A stretch of DNA of 34,172 nucleotides from Geosiphon pyriformis. Its lineage: Eukaryota; Glomeromycota; Glomeromycetes; Archaeosporales; Geosiphonaceae. The notes beneath the pieces were generated by a model. That model was given only the letters and a program-made list of their open reading frames with translations, was not told the origin of the DNA and ran no database searches. This document shows, in pieces, positions 1-8,961 of this stretch. Made by a program: the position numbers and the translations under genes. Location: assembly GCA_016748015.1 (NCBI GenBank), contig JAAOMT010000332.1, positions 33,324-67,495 of the forward strand, given 5' to 3'. The stretch's first letter is position 1; every line of letters starts with the position of its first letter.

Positions 1-545
1 TTGCTTTTGTTTTTCTTTAGTAGATGTTAATTTTTGATAGTATTTGTAGAATTGTTCTGAATTTATGATGTTAAAGATAATATTGAAGTTTAAGATCCAA
101 ATAATTTCTTTGGATTCTAATGAGTTGTTTTTGATTATTTTGATTTCTTTTGAAGTTGTGCCCTTAATTTTGGCAATTGCCATTTTTTATATTTTGTTGT
201 TGTTATATAGACAGCTGTTCAAATATTTTACAGTTTTTTTCTAAGCAGTATCTATTGGCATTTTTTTTTACCCAATTGCTTATGAAAATCATGTACTGAC
301 ATAATTTATTACATGTTTTTTCACAATTAGAAATGTTATTTTACATTTCTTTGTCTAGGAGAGTTTTTTCACAAGCAAGACATGGTTTATTGTCCTATTT
401 TCTTTGTTTTTTTGGTCATCTAAAGTGTTCAAGGATGTATGGATAACAGTAGTATTTTGTGGCCATTGGCTATTCTTTATTATTGCCACAACATACGCCC
501 ATTGTTGACAATTTTTTACCACAATCAATGCAAATTAATTTGGGT
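1..545 (-). pseudogene. Cys-rich pol domain of element A, cut by window edge
   Basis: The minus strand from about 540 downwards encodes ICIDCGKKLS, then paired cysteines, then PCLACEKTLLDKE, matching the Cys-rich domain of B (ICVDCGKKLSSMG ... PCLTCGETLLDKG). Several Trp codons have become stops. This third copy shows that the domain belongs to the B-like family in general. The dUTPase expected further downstream would lie left of the window. Confidence 0.7.
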
Positions 546-799
546 TGATAATAGTTTGGCTGGTATTAAGTAATGGTAATATATGATATATATATAAAAG
601 TAGTTGCTTGGAGAGTTTTTTTTTTTTTTCTCTTTACCTTTTTCTTTTTATATAGGTATTGGTGATAATTTATTGTGTTTTTTTTCAGCCCATAAAACTT
701 AATATATTTTTCAGATAGGTTTTTTTTTTCCTTAAACTCAATTAGTGGCTGTTTGTTGGTGGTAGTTTTGAAATAATCACAAGTGGTTGGCACTCAAAT

Positions 800-1160
800 A
801 TTTTGGCCATTTTGGCTTAGTTGTAATTTTTGAGTGTTCCAATCAAACACCACATTGGTTTTGAACAGCCAGTTATTATCAATGAAAGCTTGGTACTGTG
901 TGGTTTCTATTACCAATACTTTGATGGACACAATGATGCTATTAACTTTAAATGAGAAGTTATCAATTTTGTCAATTGAAGTTTTTGTGGCTCTGTCAAT
1001 AGTAATAATTCTGGCACTAGTAGCATAATCAATTCAGTAACCTAATTGGTCCATGAGTTGTTATGTGATAATACTGCCAGCTAATTCACTATTTAGGATC
1101 AGTTTGATAAACTGACCAATAATTTTGACATCAGTATACATTGCAGTAATGAGTTTTGAT
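800..1160 (-). pseudogene. Protease pseudogene of element A
   Basis: The minus strand around 1050-1110 matches the retropepsin of B and C (ILDSG-LAGSII type), but the active-site triad reads Asn-Ser-Glu in place of Asp-Ser-Gly. Both changes fit G-to-A. The downstream block at about 840-900 matches the QYQAL-NDWL segment of the other copies. Stops and the lost aspartate make it inactive. Confidence 0.7.
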
Positions 1161-3439
1161 TTAAGGGTGGCTCCATTAAATAAAAGTGTTTCAACTGGTT
1201 TCTTTAATTTAAAAAGAAAAATGGCAGTAAGTGATTTATTTTCAATAATGGTTACTAATAAAATCTTGTTAATGAGTAATTAAATTTGATTAGGTTTCTG
1301 TTTGCTGAGTTTGACATCTTTTGAAGTAATTAGAAGACTTAAATAGTTCTGGAAATTTGGGTTTTGGTTGTATCTAGTTCTTAAATTCTACTGGCATGAT
1401 TCTGAAAGCTGTTGTAATAAACTAGAGATTAGTTGATACATTATTATTGTTGATCTTCAGTTTTGTGATATGTGAGTGATTCTCAGTCTTGGATTTTCAG
1501 ATATTTGAGCTGAGTTTTGTGGCTGTGTTTGAAATAGTTGGGGTTGATATATTATTGGTGTCAAAGACTAATAAATTAGTGATAAGTATATTGTTTATTG
1601 TATTATTGAAATGTAATAAGATTGATACAAGTCTTGATTTGGAGAATAATTCAGAGTTTAAAATTGGCAATTGGGGTTTTGATGTTGATTTCCTAATCAT
1701 TAATTATTAATTTTGGTATGGCAGTCAACTTTGATGTGACCTTATTTACTACAATTGTGACAAATATGTGTTTTTTACTGCTATAATTAATGAATTAACA
1801 ATAACACAGGATGTGACTGATTTTGATATTGGTTGAAAACTTTGAAATTGTTATGACATTGTGGTAATTAATATATTGTCTTATTGTTGTTAGCTAAGTA
1901 TTCCTCTAATTTCTAATTAATTAAGTTACTTAACTGTTTCAATTTTGAGTTCAAGTCAGATAATTTGTTCATTACTAGATTTATGGCTTGAGCATGATTG
2001 GTTTCTAGTTCAGCTGATTTAAAATTTTTGGTGTAAGTAACTGCAGCTTAAAAAATGGCTAAATATAATAGACATATATATTGTAGAATATTACTGTGTA
2101 ATCTGTGAATAAACTGATTCGAGATTTGTGTTACTGTAAAATAATCTGCATTGATGGCTTAGATTTGGTGTAGATTGTAATAGAAGCATTCTAAGTATAT
2201 AATAATAGCTTCAGTCTCTCTTTGTTTAATAATGGTAAAGATATTTGCTAAGTAGTTGATGCTATTATTATTACTGAAATATTTCAAAAATTCAACTTTG
2301 AATGCATTAAAGTCTTAAAGTTTCTGGATCAGACTTCAATATCACAAGTTGGCAGTATCTTGCAAAAAAATATGAGATTGTCTATAATGCTCTAATATTA
2401 TTCAATTTATTGACTGCAATGGCTTTTTTCATATTGTTGAACCAAACTTGTACATTATCTTTTTTACCAGTGAATTTTTCAAGTTTTGTGATTGGAACAT
2501 AGGTTATTGGTGTTAGTAATGGTAATTATTGTTATTGTAGTTGTAATTATTATTGAAATTGTTGCTAAAGTAGTGGTTGTGGCTGTTGTTGTTGTTATTG
2601 TTTAGTAATTGGTGCAACTGGTAGTGGATTGATCATGATTATTGGAGATAAGTTTTGGAAAACAATAAAAACAGTATTTGGATTGTTCTGATTTTACTAA
2701 GTTGGAATGATTGGGATTTGTATTTTTGGGTTTTCTGAGATCAGGTTTTAATAATTAAATTCCTGATTTTTGTTTTTCTTTTTTTCTAATTTCATTATTT
2801 CCTAAAGATTAGTGGTTCCGAAATCTGGTTGAGATAATAATAGTTAAAATCTTGATGGCATTGGTAATTGTGATTTAAATCTCTTAAAATAATCACTGTA
2901 GGTTTCCAATAAATTGGTTTTTTTTGGTTGCTTTGAAATGTTATTTTTGTTGATAGTATTCTTGCAGTTAATGTGAATGTGCCTGCCAATATTATATTAA
3001 TAGTACTTTCTAGTATATAATAGTATAATAAATAAATGAAGAAAACTATTCTTGGTTTCTTCCAAGTAAGTAGTTGTATCTTTTTTGGTGTTCCTGCTGA
3101 TGTTTATAGTTTTTTTTTGCCTTTTTCTGTGTAGATAATAAGAAATGTTTGTTGGGTGTAATTTTCAATTTTTTTGTTGATTTCAGTAATAATTAGGGCA
3201 AAGTTGTGATTTAATAATAAGTTAGTGTATTGAATTAATTTACTGTAGAAATTTTTTTTTGCTGATTCTGTATTTACTGATTTTTCTAAAAAATATTTAA
3301 TTTTTTTATTGATGTAAAAGTTGAAGGCTAATTCTGCTAATAGTTGGTTATTGGTTAATTCCAAGTGTTGACAGTAGTATTAAAATAAGGATTTGGTAAA
3401 TTCTAGATGGTTTATTCCTCTTATTTCTAATTCTGCCAC
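1161..3439 (-). pseudogene. gag pseudogene of element A
   Basis: Degenerate Gag. It begins at a GTG at 3437-3439, in the same AAAGTGGCAG context as B. The frame is open for 86 codons at 3104-3364, where it aligns with the B Gag N-terminus (shared NTESA and AFNFY words). After that it is broken by many stops. A CCHC zinc knuckle of the nucleocapsid is visible on the minus strand at 1721-1762, with one stop inside it. The capsid part, roughly 2300-2500, can only be placed by comparison with B. It cannot make a full Gag protein. Confidence 0.7.
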
Positions 3440-3480
3440 TTTTGAATAATTGTTGTTAATGCTAGTTTTCTGTAAGATTA

Positions 3481-3499
3481 TATCTTATAGAAAGCACTA
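3481..3499 (-). other. Decayed primer-binding site of element A
   Basis: After the LTR and a two-base TT spacer the minus strand reads TAGTGCTTTC, against TGGTGCTCCC in B. The spacing is the same and the differences are transitions. The tRNA primer is not identified. Confidence 0.55.
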
Positions 3500-3501
3500 A
3501 A

Positions 3502-4301
3502 TATTACAGGTAATTATTTGGAGTGTTGAAACAAATAATAAACTCATAACTTGGTGTTCAATAGCTAATAGTGTTGATAATATTTGAAGGTTTTTGTGAT
3601 CTGAAGGTTTTGGTTTAAGTTTTTTGTATAATAAACAGAGATTCAAGTATTGTTTTATCTATAGCTTTTCAGAATTGTAATTTCATCAAATTTTTTCCTT
3701 AGTGTGATGGCCAGTAATTTTTCTGGTAAGCTATTCTCAATAATAAGTGTTTTACTTTTGTTTTACAGATCTTTTACCAGTTCTTTTGATATTAGTAATA
3801 ATCTTTAATCAATTAGTAAATAATAAACAAAACAAAAAAAAACAAAAAAATAAAGAGATAAGCCAAGGCAAAAAAGAGTTAGTATTTCATTAATAGTTAT
3901 AATCAAGAGCTATTAGTCTAGTATAGTTAAATATTAGCAATTATCAACATGAATTGTTGATAATAAAAAAATAGATTGTAATAATAATAGGTATTTTTAT
4001 TAATATTTGATGTTTTTACTTCAAGTTATAGAATATTATTATATGGAGGAATGGATATGAAATTGGAACTGGAAATTTTAACTAAAAATTCTGTCTTTTC
4101 TGTTTTTAATATTCTTACTATATATACATAATTTGGGTTATATAATATCACACATATTTTCGAGCAATGCTCCATAATTTTTTAAGCAATATTTACATTG
4201 CTAAGCAATATATTTACATGCTAAATATTATTTTTCTATTGGTCTATTTTTTATCTGTTTTCTTTACTATTTTTCTTGTACCCTTTTTTCTATGAGTAAC
4301 A
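3502..4301 (-). repeat. 5' LTR of element A (B family, about 800 bp)
   Basis: In plus coordinates it starts TATTACAGGT, where the complement of the B LTR end reads TGTTACAGGT, and it ends TATGAGTAACA, the complement of the B LTR start. The block with the AACTTGGTG and CTGAAGGTTTTGG words at 3545-3625 and the AATAAACAGAGATTCAA word near 3633 also matches B. The terminal TG has become TA. It is about 80 bp shorter than the 881-bp LTRs of B, and the middle is hard to align. Confidence 0.8.
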
Positions 4302-4861
4302 ATGGCCCAATTACTATTTAGCATACAGAAACATAATAGAAAAATCTAGCTAAATGTGGCTTATGTGCTTGCTATATGTAACCAGCCACTTGGATAAATC
4401 TTTTATATAAATATTAAATTCGAAATATGCTTATTATTAAAAAAATTTTCTCTATAAATTAGTTTTATTTTATTTAATATTTAGTAAATACAAATTATAT
4501 TTTTACAATAATTAATTCTAAAATTAATATTTTAATAATTATCTTAAGTTTAAATTTATTGTTTAAAGAAATAAATTAAACATATTAACTTTTTATATTT
4601 TTTTTATTACTATTTAATGAGTGAGACCTAAATACTACCTATTTTTTTATATTATATTAATAAAAAATAATATGTATTTAATTATTTTAAAATTTAATTA
4701 TATTTTTTACAATTAAAAAAATTTTTAATTAACAAATTTGAGAATATTTTTTAGTGTTTTAAATTATTTTTAATAAAGATATGCTTATTAAAAATTATTT
4801 ATTTAATAAAATTTATCTTAATTTTAAATTATTAAAAATGTTTTTTCTTAAATTTAAGTAT
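4302..4861. other. AT-rich spacer, no gene seen
   Basis: Between the LTR of element A and LTR fragment F. It is very AT-rich with poly-A/T runs. I see no ORF, RNA gene or clear repeat in it; 4302-4420 is slightly less AT-rich but unrecognised. Confidence 0.6.
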
Positions 4862-5048
4862 TGTTATCAGTAGAATTTTAGTTATAAATTAACATAAAAT
4901 TATCTTTATAATTCTCATCATTAATTAGCATATATTAATATTGTTTTAAATTATCATTTATTAATTAATCAAATTATTGAATATCACTAGTCAATTAATA
5001 ATCTGATTTATATAATAGAAATTAAAATAATTAAATTACATAATAAAA
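4862..5048 (+). repeat. LTR fragment F (C/E family, plus orientation)
   Basis: It starts TGTTATCAGTAGAATTTTAG and follows the first 190 bp or so of the own-strand sequence of solo LTR E, including the words TTAATTAGCATATATTA and AATCTGATTT. It breaks off at the direct repeat where the LINE begins. No polypurine tract precedes it, so it is a 5' or solo LTR end and not a 3' LTR. Confidence 0.65.
5034..5048. repeat. Left 15-bp direct repeat flanking LINE D (putative target duplication)
   Basis: AATTACATAATAAAA here is identical to 32650-32664. It lies just before the first recognisable LINE sequence and just after the LINE 3' end, as expected for a target-site duplication. In AT-rich DNA a chance match is possible. 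Confidence 0.6.
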
Positions 5049-5437
5049 ACTTCTTTTTTTCTTTTGTCTCAAATTTCCAAAAAAGAGTCAAAAAGTTTTT
5101 TACCATTCAGTACAATAAATCAAAACTGTTTTTGCTTGATTATGAGACTACTGTTGGTCCTAGTATTGCTGTTATAAAGAAAACTATTAAAAATTCTGGT
5201 TTGGGTAATGGTTTTAAATCTGTTTTTCCAAAAAAGAAGAAAAGAGGTGGTGTTTTAGAAAATAATATCAGTACTAAAAAAGTTCATGCCAAAGTAGTAA
5301 GTGGTTATTCTTGAAGTTCAGAAGCTGGTAATACTACTAAATCTGACAGTGTTGACATAAAAAAGAAGTGTTTGATTGAAAAAACTAGCTTTGACTATAG
5401 TAATAAAGCCACTTTTAATGGCAAAAATACTAACTAA
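5049..5437 (+). pseudogene. LINE D ORF1, part 1
   Basis: The frame is open from the left junction to the B insertion except for one TGA near 5312 (Trp position). It encodes a lysine-rich, low-complexity segment with a KKKKRGG cluster and a serine- and acid-rich stretch ending TSFDYSNKATFNG. This matches the N-terminal region of the Rhizophagus LINE ORF1 as I remember it. There is no ATG in frame; a TTG at 5132 is only an internal codon. The reading frame continues without a shift into 25433 once B and one CTAA are removed, with a TAA at a likely former Gln codon right at the insertion point. Confidence 0.75.
5434..5437. repeat. Target-site duplication of B, left (CTAA)
   Basis: CTAA directly before the LTR TG. 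The identical CTAA follows the 3' LTR at 25433-25436. Removing B plus one copy keeps LINE ORF1 in frame. Confidence 0.85.
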
Positions 5438-5511
5438 TGTTACTCATAGAAATATAGGAAATATATTAGTATAATTATTAGCCAATCAGAAGTAAGCATA
5501 GTAAATGTAGA

Positions 5512-5645
5512 ATTCCAGAATTCCTCTTAGGAATTGCAGGATTCCAGGAATTTCAGGATTTCCAATGAGGAATTACAGGATTCCAGAATTCCAGGATTCC
5601 TCTCAAAGGAATCACAGGATTCCAGGAATTCCAGGATTTCTGTTG
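5512..5645 (+). repeat. GGATTCC/GGAATTCC word array in the U3 of element B
   Basis: CAGGATTCCAGGAATT-type units recur about eight times in 130 bp, each partly palindromic (GGAATTCC). The array lies 40-170 bases upstream of the TATA box, where enhancer or repressor sites would be. An echo at about 24625-24755 in the 3' LTR is more mutated. Its function is not known. Confidence 0.7.
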
Positions 5646-5679
5646 TGAAGAATCAAGGAATTGAGAAATCTCAATTATG

Positions 5680-5688
5680 TATATATAG
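5680..5688 (+). promoter_or_regulatory. Putative TATA box of element B
   Basis: TATATATAG, preserved in both LTRs, follows the GGATTCC array and precedes the presumed R region. It is a prediction from sequence only. Confidence 0.5.
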
Positions 5689-6177
5689 CAGTAGTGTTAA
5701 AAACAGAAAAAACAGAATCGAAAACCACAGAATTCTTAGCTTAGAAACACAATCATCAAATAAATAATTATTTTATATCAACCCACTCTCCACTATCAAC
5801 ACTTCATGTTGATAGTAATTGATACTTAACCACGCTGGAACAATAGCTCTTGATCATGGCTATTAATGGGATACTAATCTGCAAATCACCTTGGCTTATT
5901 TCTTTTCTTTCCTTATTTTCTTTTATTTTTTTTCTTTATTTTATTTTTTTGATTTGTTGTTGTATACTAATTGATTAAAAATTAAAGCGCTGAGTTATTG
6001 ACATCAAGGATAGCCTGGTAAAAGACCCAGAAATAAGGGTAGGATTTTATATATTATCAGATAGCTTACCAAAAGGGCATGACTGCCAGACTAAATCTGG
6101 CCACCATGCTGAAAAAGAAATTGGAAAAACTCTTGGAAAATATCAACACTATTGAATCTCTGTTTATTATACAAAGA

Positions 6178-6234
6178 ACTCAACCAAAACCTTTAGACTC
6201 AACCAAAACCTTCAGACTCTATCAAAACTTTCAG
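6178..6234 (+). repeat. Three 19-bp tandem repeats in the B LTR
   Basis: Three units of ACTCAACCAAAACCTTCAG type lie end to end at 6178-6196, 6197-6215 and 6216-6234. The third is the most diverged. The same three units are in the 3' LTR at 25292-25348. They lie near the 3' end of the LTR, in the likely R/U5 part. Confidence 0.8.
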
Positions 6235-6320
6235 ATCACTATCAACTGCAATTAGCTTCAAGCACCAAGTTATGGGTTTGTTATTTAAATTCAACAGTAG
6301 AAATAATCACCTGTAACATT

Positions 6321-6338
6321 TGGTGCTCCCTGTGAAGT
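6321..6338 (+). other. Putative primer-binding site of element B
   Basis: After the LTR CA and a two-base TT spacer comes TGGTGCTCCCTGTGAAG. TGG pairs with the CCA end of a tRNA. Element C has TT plus TGGTGCTC at the same place, so a tRNA ending GAGCACCA is implied. I could not name the tRNA. Confidence 0.65.
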
Positions 6339-6380
6339 ATAATCCTACAGAGAACCAGCACCGACAACACCAAACCAAAA

Positions 6381-8025
6381 GTGGCAGAATCAGAAACCAT
6401 AGGAGCAAATCATTTAGGATTCGCAAAATCCTTATTTCAATAATATTGTCAATACTTGGAATTAAACCACAATCATATATTCACTAAATCAGCCTTCAAT
6501 TTCTACGTCAACAAAAAGATTTCTTCTTTATTAGGAACACTAGTGAATACTGAATCAGCAAGGGAAACTTTCTATAGGAAATTAATTCAAAATACTAATC
6601 ATAATTTTGCATTCATTATCACAAAGATCAACAAAGAAATTGAACATCACACCCAACAAAGATATCCAATTACATATGCTAGTAAAGACAAGGGAAAATT
6701 ACAAACACCAGCAGTAACACCCAGAAAAATACAGCCACCTGCTTAGAAGAAAAACAGAGTTGAATTCCCAAACAACCCATCCTACTACTATACACCTGGA
6801 AGTGCCATCAACATATTATCAACAGATGCATTCACATCAACTGCGACATCAGCATTTAGATGATTCCCATTTCAAAATAGACAAAAAAAAACAGAATTGT
6901 TAGGACCATATAGCGAGTACTTTGAGGGATTTAATTTGTGATCATCAATCCCATCAGGACTTTGATCACCACCGCCTCCACCAGATTTCGGAATTTCTGA
7001 TCCATGGGAAGCAGCAGAATTAGAAAAGGAGGAAGAAGAATCAGAGGACCAAGAATTTACTTACCAACACCCGAACACTGAAAACCCGGAAGTTGAAACT
7101 CCGAACCTTTAAACTCAGCAACAGTTAGAAAATCCGGAAATCGAAACTCCAAATATTCGAATGCCACCAAATCAAAGAAATCAAGGACCCAAATTAATTA
7201 ATCAGAAAAACTTACCTCTGGCAATCGTCATCAATCAACTGCCAATTAATTCCATAGCCGAACCCATACAGCAGCCACTTCAGCTACCACCCCAACAGCC
7301 AGGACAACAACAACTGCTTCAACAGCCACTACAACCACCTAACTTAAATCCAATGGCCTACGCACCAATCACAAAACTTGACAACTTTACTGGCGAAGAA
7401 GATGATGCTTAAATATGGCTGAATGATGTAGAAAAAGCCATTGCAGCCAATGGATGGAATAACGCTTGAGCAATGCAAGCCATTTTCTACTTTCTCAAAG
7501 ATACCACCGATTCATAGTATCAGAGCCTGGTTAATAAACCACAAGATTTCAATGCCTTCAAAGCAGAATTCCTAAGATACTTCAGCAACAATAACAGCAT
7601 TAATTGTCTAGTTAATGCATTCACCACCATAAAACAAAGAGAAACTGAAGCAGTTACCACTTACCTGAAATGCTTCCATCAAAACCTATGCCAAATTCAA
7701 GCAATTGACGCCAACTATTTCACAGCACCACAGATACTCAATCAGTTTATCCATGGTCTGCGCAGCAGCATCTTGCAACATGTACATCCATTACATCCAG
7801 GCACCCTTCAAGATGCAGTTACACGCACCAGAAATTTTGAATCCGCTGAGTCAGAAGCTAACCACGCCCAAGCCATTAATCTAGTGATAAACAGATTATC
7901 TGAATTAGATTCCAAATTGGAAAAGTTCAGTGAATCAATCAATAAGAGATTGGAAGGATACTTAGATGACAATCATACTGTTTATCAGCCTCCACAATGA
8001 CGCAATAACCAAGGAAATTCTAATC
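6381..8025 (+). pseudogene. gag of element B, N-terminal part
   Basis: The frame starts at GTG 6381 in an AAAAGTGGCAG context. The frame upstream is open back to a TGA in the PBS and holds no ATG. Open pieces are 6456-6746 (N-terminal domain, with AFNFYVNKK and NTESARETF), 7161-7412 (Pro/Gln-rich linker) and 7773-8000. The capsid-like retrotransposon Gag region lies at about 7380-7760 (ANGWNN, FKAEFLRYF, TYLKCFHQNL). Stops at 6426, 6744, 7410, 7467, 7515 and 7998 are mostly C-to-T or G-to-A. Element C inserted just before the zinc knuckle. Confidence 0.82.
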
Positions 8026-8604
8026 GTCTCTTTTCTGTAATGTTGTTGATACTTATTTGCTGTGAATTCACGTTTTCTGGGTGTGGTTAAACCTCCAGTA
8101 ACTGAATTTTTTAACTTCAAATTATTTCCTATAATTTGAACTTGCTGGGCTTATGAGTGGAATAGCCAATTCCGTGCCAGTTGCTTTATGTAGTTATGTT
8201 GTAGTAAACATCAACTCTTTCCCAGGAATTGCTCGTCTGGAAGCTCACTAAAAATGTGTAGTTACTTTGCTGTAAAAGTCAACTCTTCTACAGGAATCTC
8301 ATCTGTAGGCTATCCTAATGATTGTAATAAGAAAAGAAAAAGAAAAATAAAAGAAATGTAAAAGAAATAGAATTTTGTTAAGAGAAACGTTTTTTATTCA
8401 GGCCTGGAATTACTAACAGTTTACTGAAATTGGTAGCTAATCAATTTCGAAATGTTAGTTGGGTTTTGGGGATTTTCCAAGTGCAATAATTAAAGAGTTT
8501 GGTTTTTTCAAATTATTTGATATTTATTTTTTTTTGTGTGTATAGGAATAGTTCTAAGAGATAAATCTAAAGTAAGATACATTTTCTCGAAGAGAGAAGC
8601 TCTT

Positions 8605-8612
8605 CTTTTATA
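8605..8612 (-). promoter_or_regulatory. Putative TATA box of element C (3' LTR copy)
   Basis: TATAAAAG on the minus strand, followed downstream by the short hairpin GAAGAG-AGAAG-CTCTTC (8589-8605 in plus). The hairpin partner words are also present in solo LTR E. Prediction from sequence only. Confidence 0.45.
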
Positions 8613-8664
8613 CAACTTGTTATAACACTATTCTATGAACTTGAACTTTGCTATTTTCTACAAT

Positions 8665-8785
8665 TTCGCTGAACTACAGATACATTTTGGCGAACTACAA
8701 GTTATTTCGGCAAACTATTAGATATTTCAGTGAACTATCAATTATTTTGGCGAATTTCTATAAATTTCAGTGAACTTTTGAATGT
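8665..8785 (-). repeat. Degenerate repeat array of about 24 bp in the C LTR
   Basis: TTTCGGCGAACTA-type units recur about five times with a 23-25 base step (plus strand: CGCTGAACTAC, GGCGAACTAC, GGCAAACTATT, AGTGAACTATC, GGCGAATTTC, AGTGAACTTTT). The same array is at 17527-17650. Many units differ between the two LTRs only by CG against TG or CA. It lies upstream of the TATA box in the element's own direction. Confidence 0.7.
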
Positions 8786-8961
8786 TACATAGTTTGGGGT
8801 ATTGCATGATTAATCATTGCAATTAGGTTACATTTGTGTTGTGTACAATTTGGGTTATTAATTAAATGATAATTTTGAACATTCTTTGCTAATGTAATAA
8901 GTGATAATTTGAAACGATAATATATGCTAATTAATGATAAGAATTATAAGATAGTTTCATG

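Larger units (their letters stand above)
1..4301 (-). mobile_element. Element A: old Ty3/Gypsy copy (B-like family), truncated by window edge
   Basis: Read on the minus strand, this is LTR (3502-4301), primer-binding site, gag, protease and the start of a Cys-rich pol domain, in the same order and spacing as element B once the C insertion is removed from B. The gag start to protease distance is about 2.34 kb in A and 2.39 kb in B. The match to B is clear at the LTR ends, the gag N-terminus, the zinc knuckle, the protease and the first CxxC pairs. Differences from B are mostly C-to-T and G-to-A. No domain is open over its whole length, so the copy is dead. Its 3' part and second LTR lie outside the window, so its target duplication cannot be checked. 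Confidence 0.85.
5438..6318 (+). repeat. 5' LTR of element B (881 bp)
   Basis: TG...CA ends with the short inverted repeat TGTTAC/GTAACA. It contains an array of GGAATTCC/GGATTCC words (5512-5645), a TATA box (5680-5688), an AATAAA word near 5760, a CT-rich stretch at 5890-5950 and three 19-bp repeats (6178-6234). It has the same length as the 3' LTR. Differences between the two are mostly transitions, about 5% by eye. Confidence 0.93.

Noticed and set aside
566-793. Minus-strand 75-codon open frame with lysine runs
   Set aside because: Low-complexity translation of T-rich sequence within the decayed pol of element A; no match to the other copies in this frame.
4430-4860. Possible mitochondrial or plasmid DNA because of the extreme AT content
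   Set aside because: It is continuous with nuclear-type LTR elements and a LINE, and has no mitochondrial gene.
5512-5645. CRISPR-like array
   Set aside because: The words are not separated by unique spacers of constant length, and they lie in an LTR of a eukaryotic element.
5534-5767. Small ORF of 77 codons in the 5' LTR of B, with a partner at 24648-24881 in the 3' LTR
   Set aside because: It is a translation of the GGATTCC repeat array and TATA region; the start codon is not ATG and its presence in both LTRs follows from LTR identity.
8001-8025. Reading this stretch as a diverged first 20 bp of the left C LTR
   Set aside because: It reads better as B gag coding sequence (RNNQGNSN), in frame with both sides.
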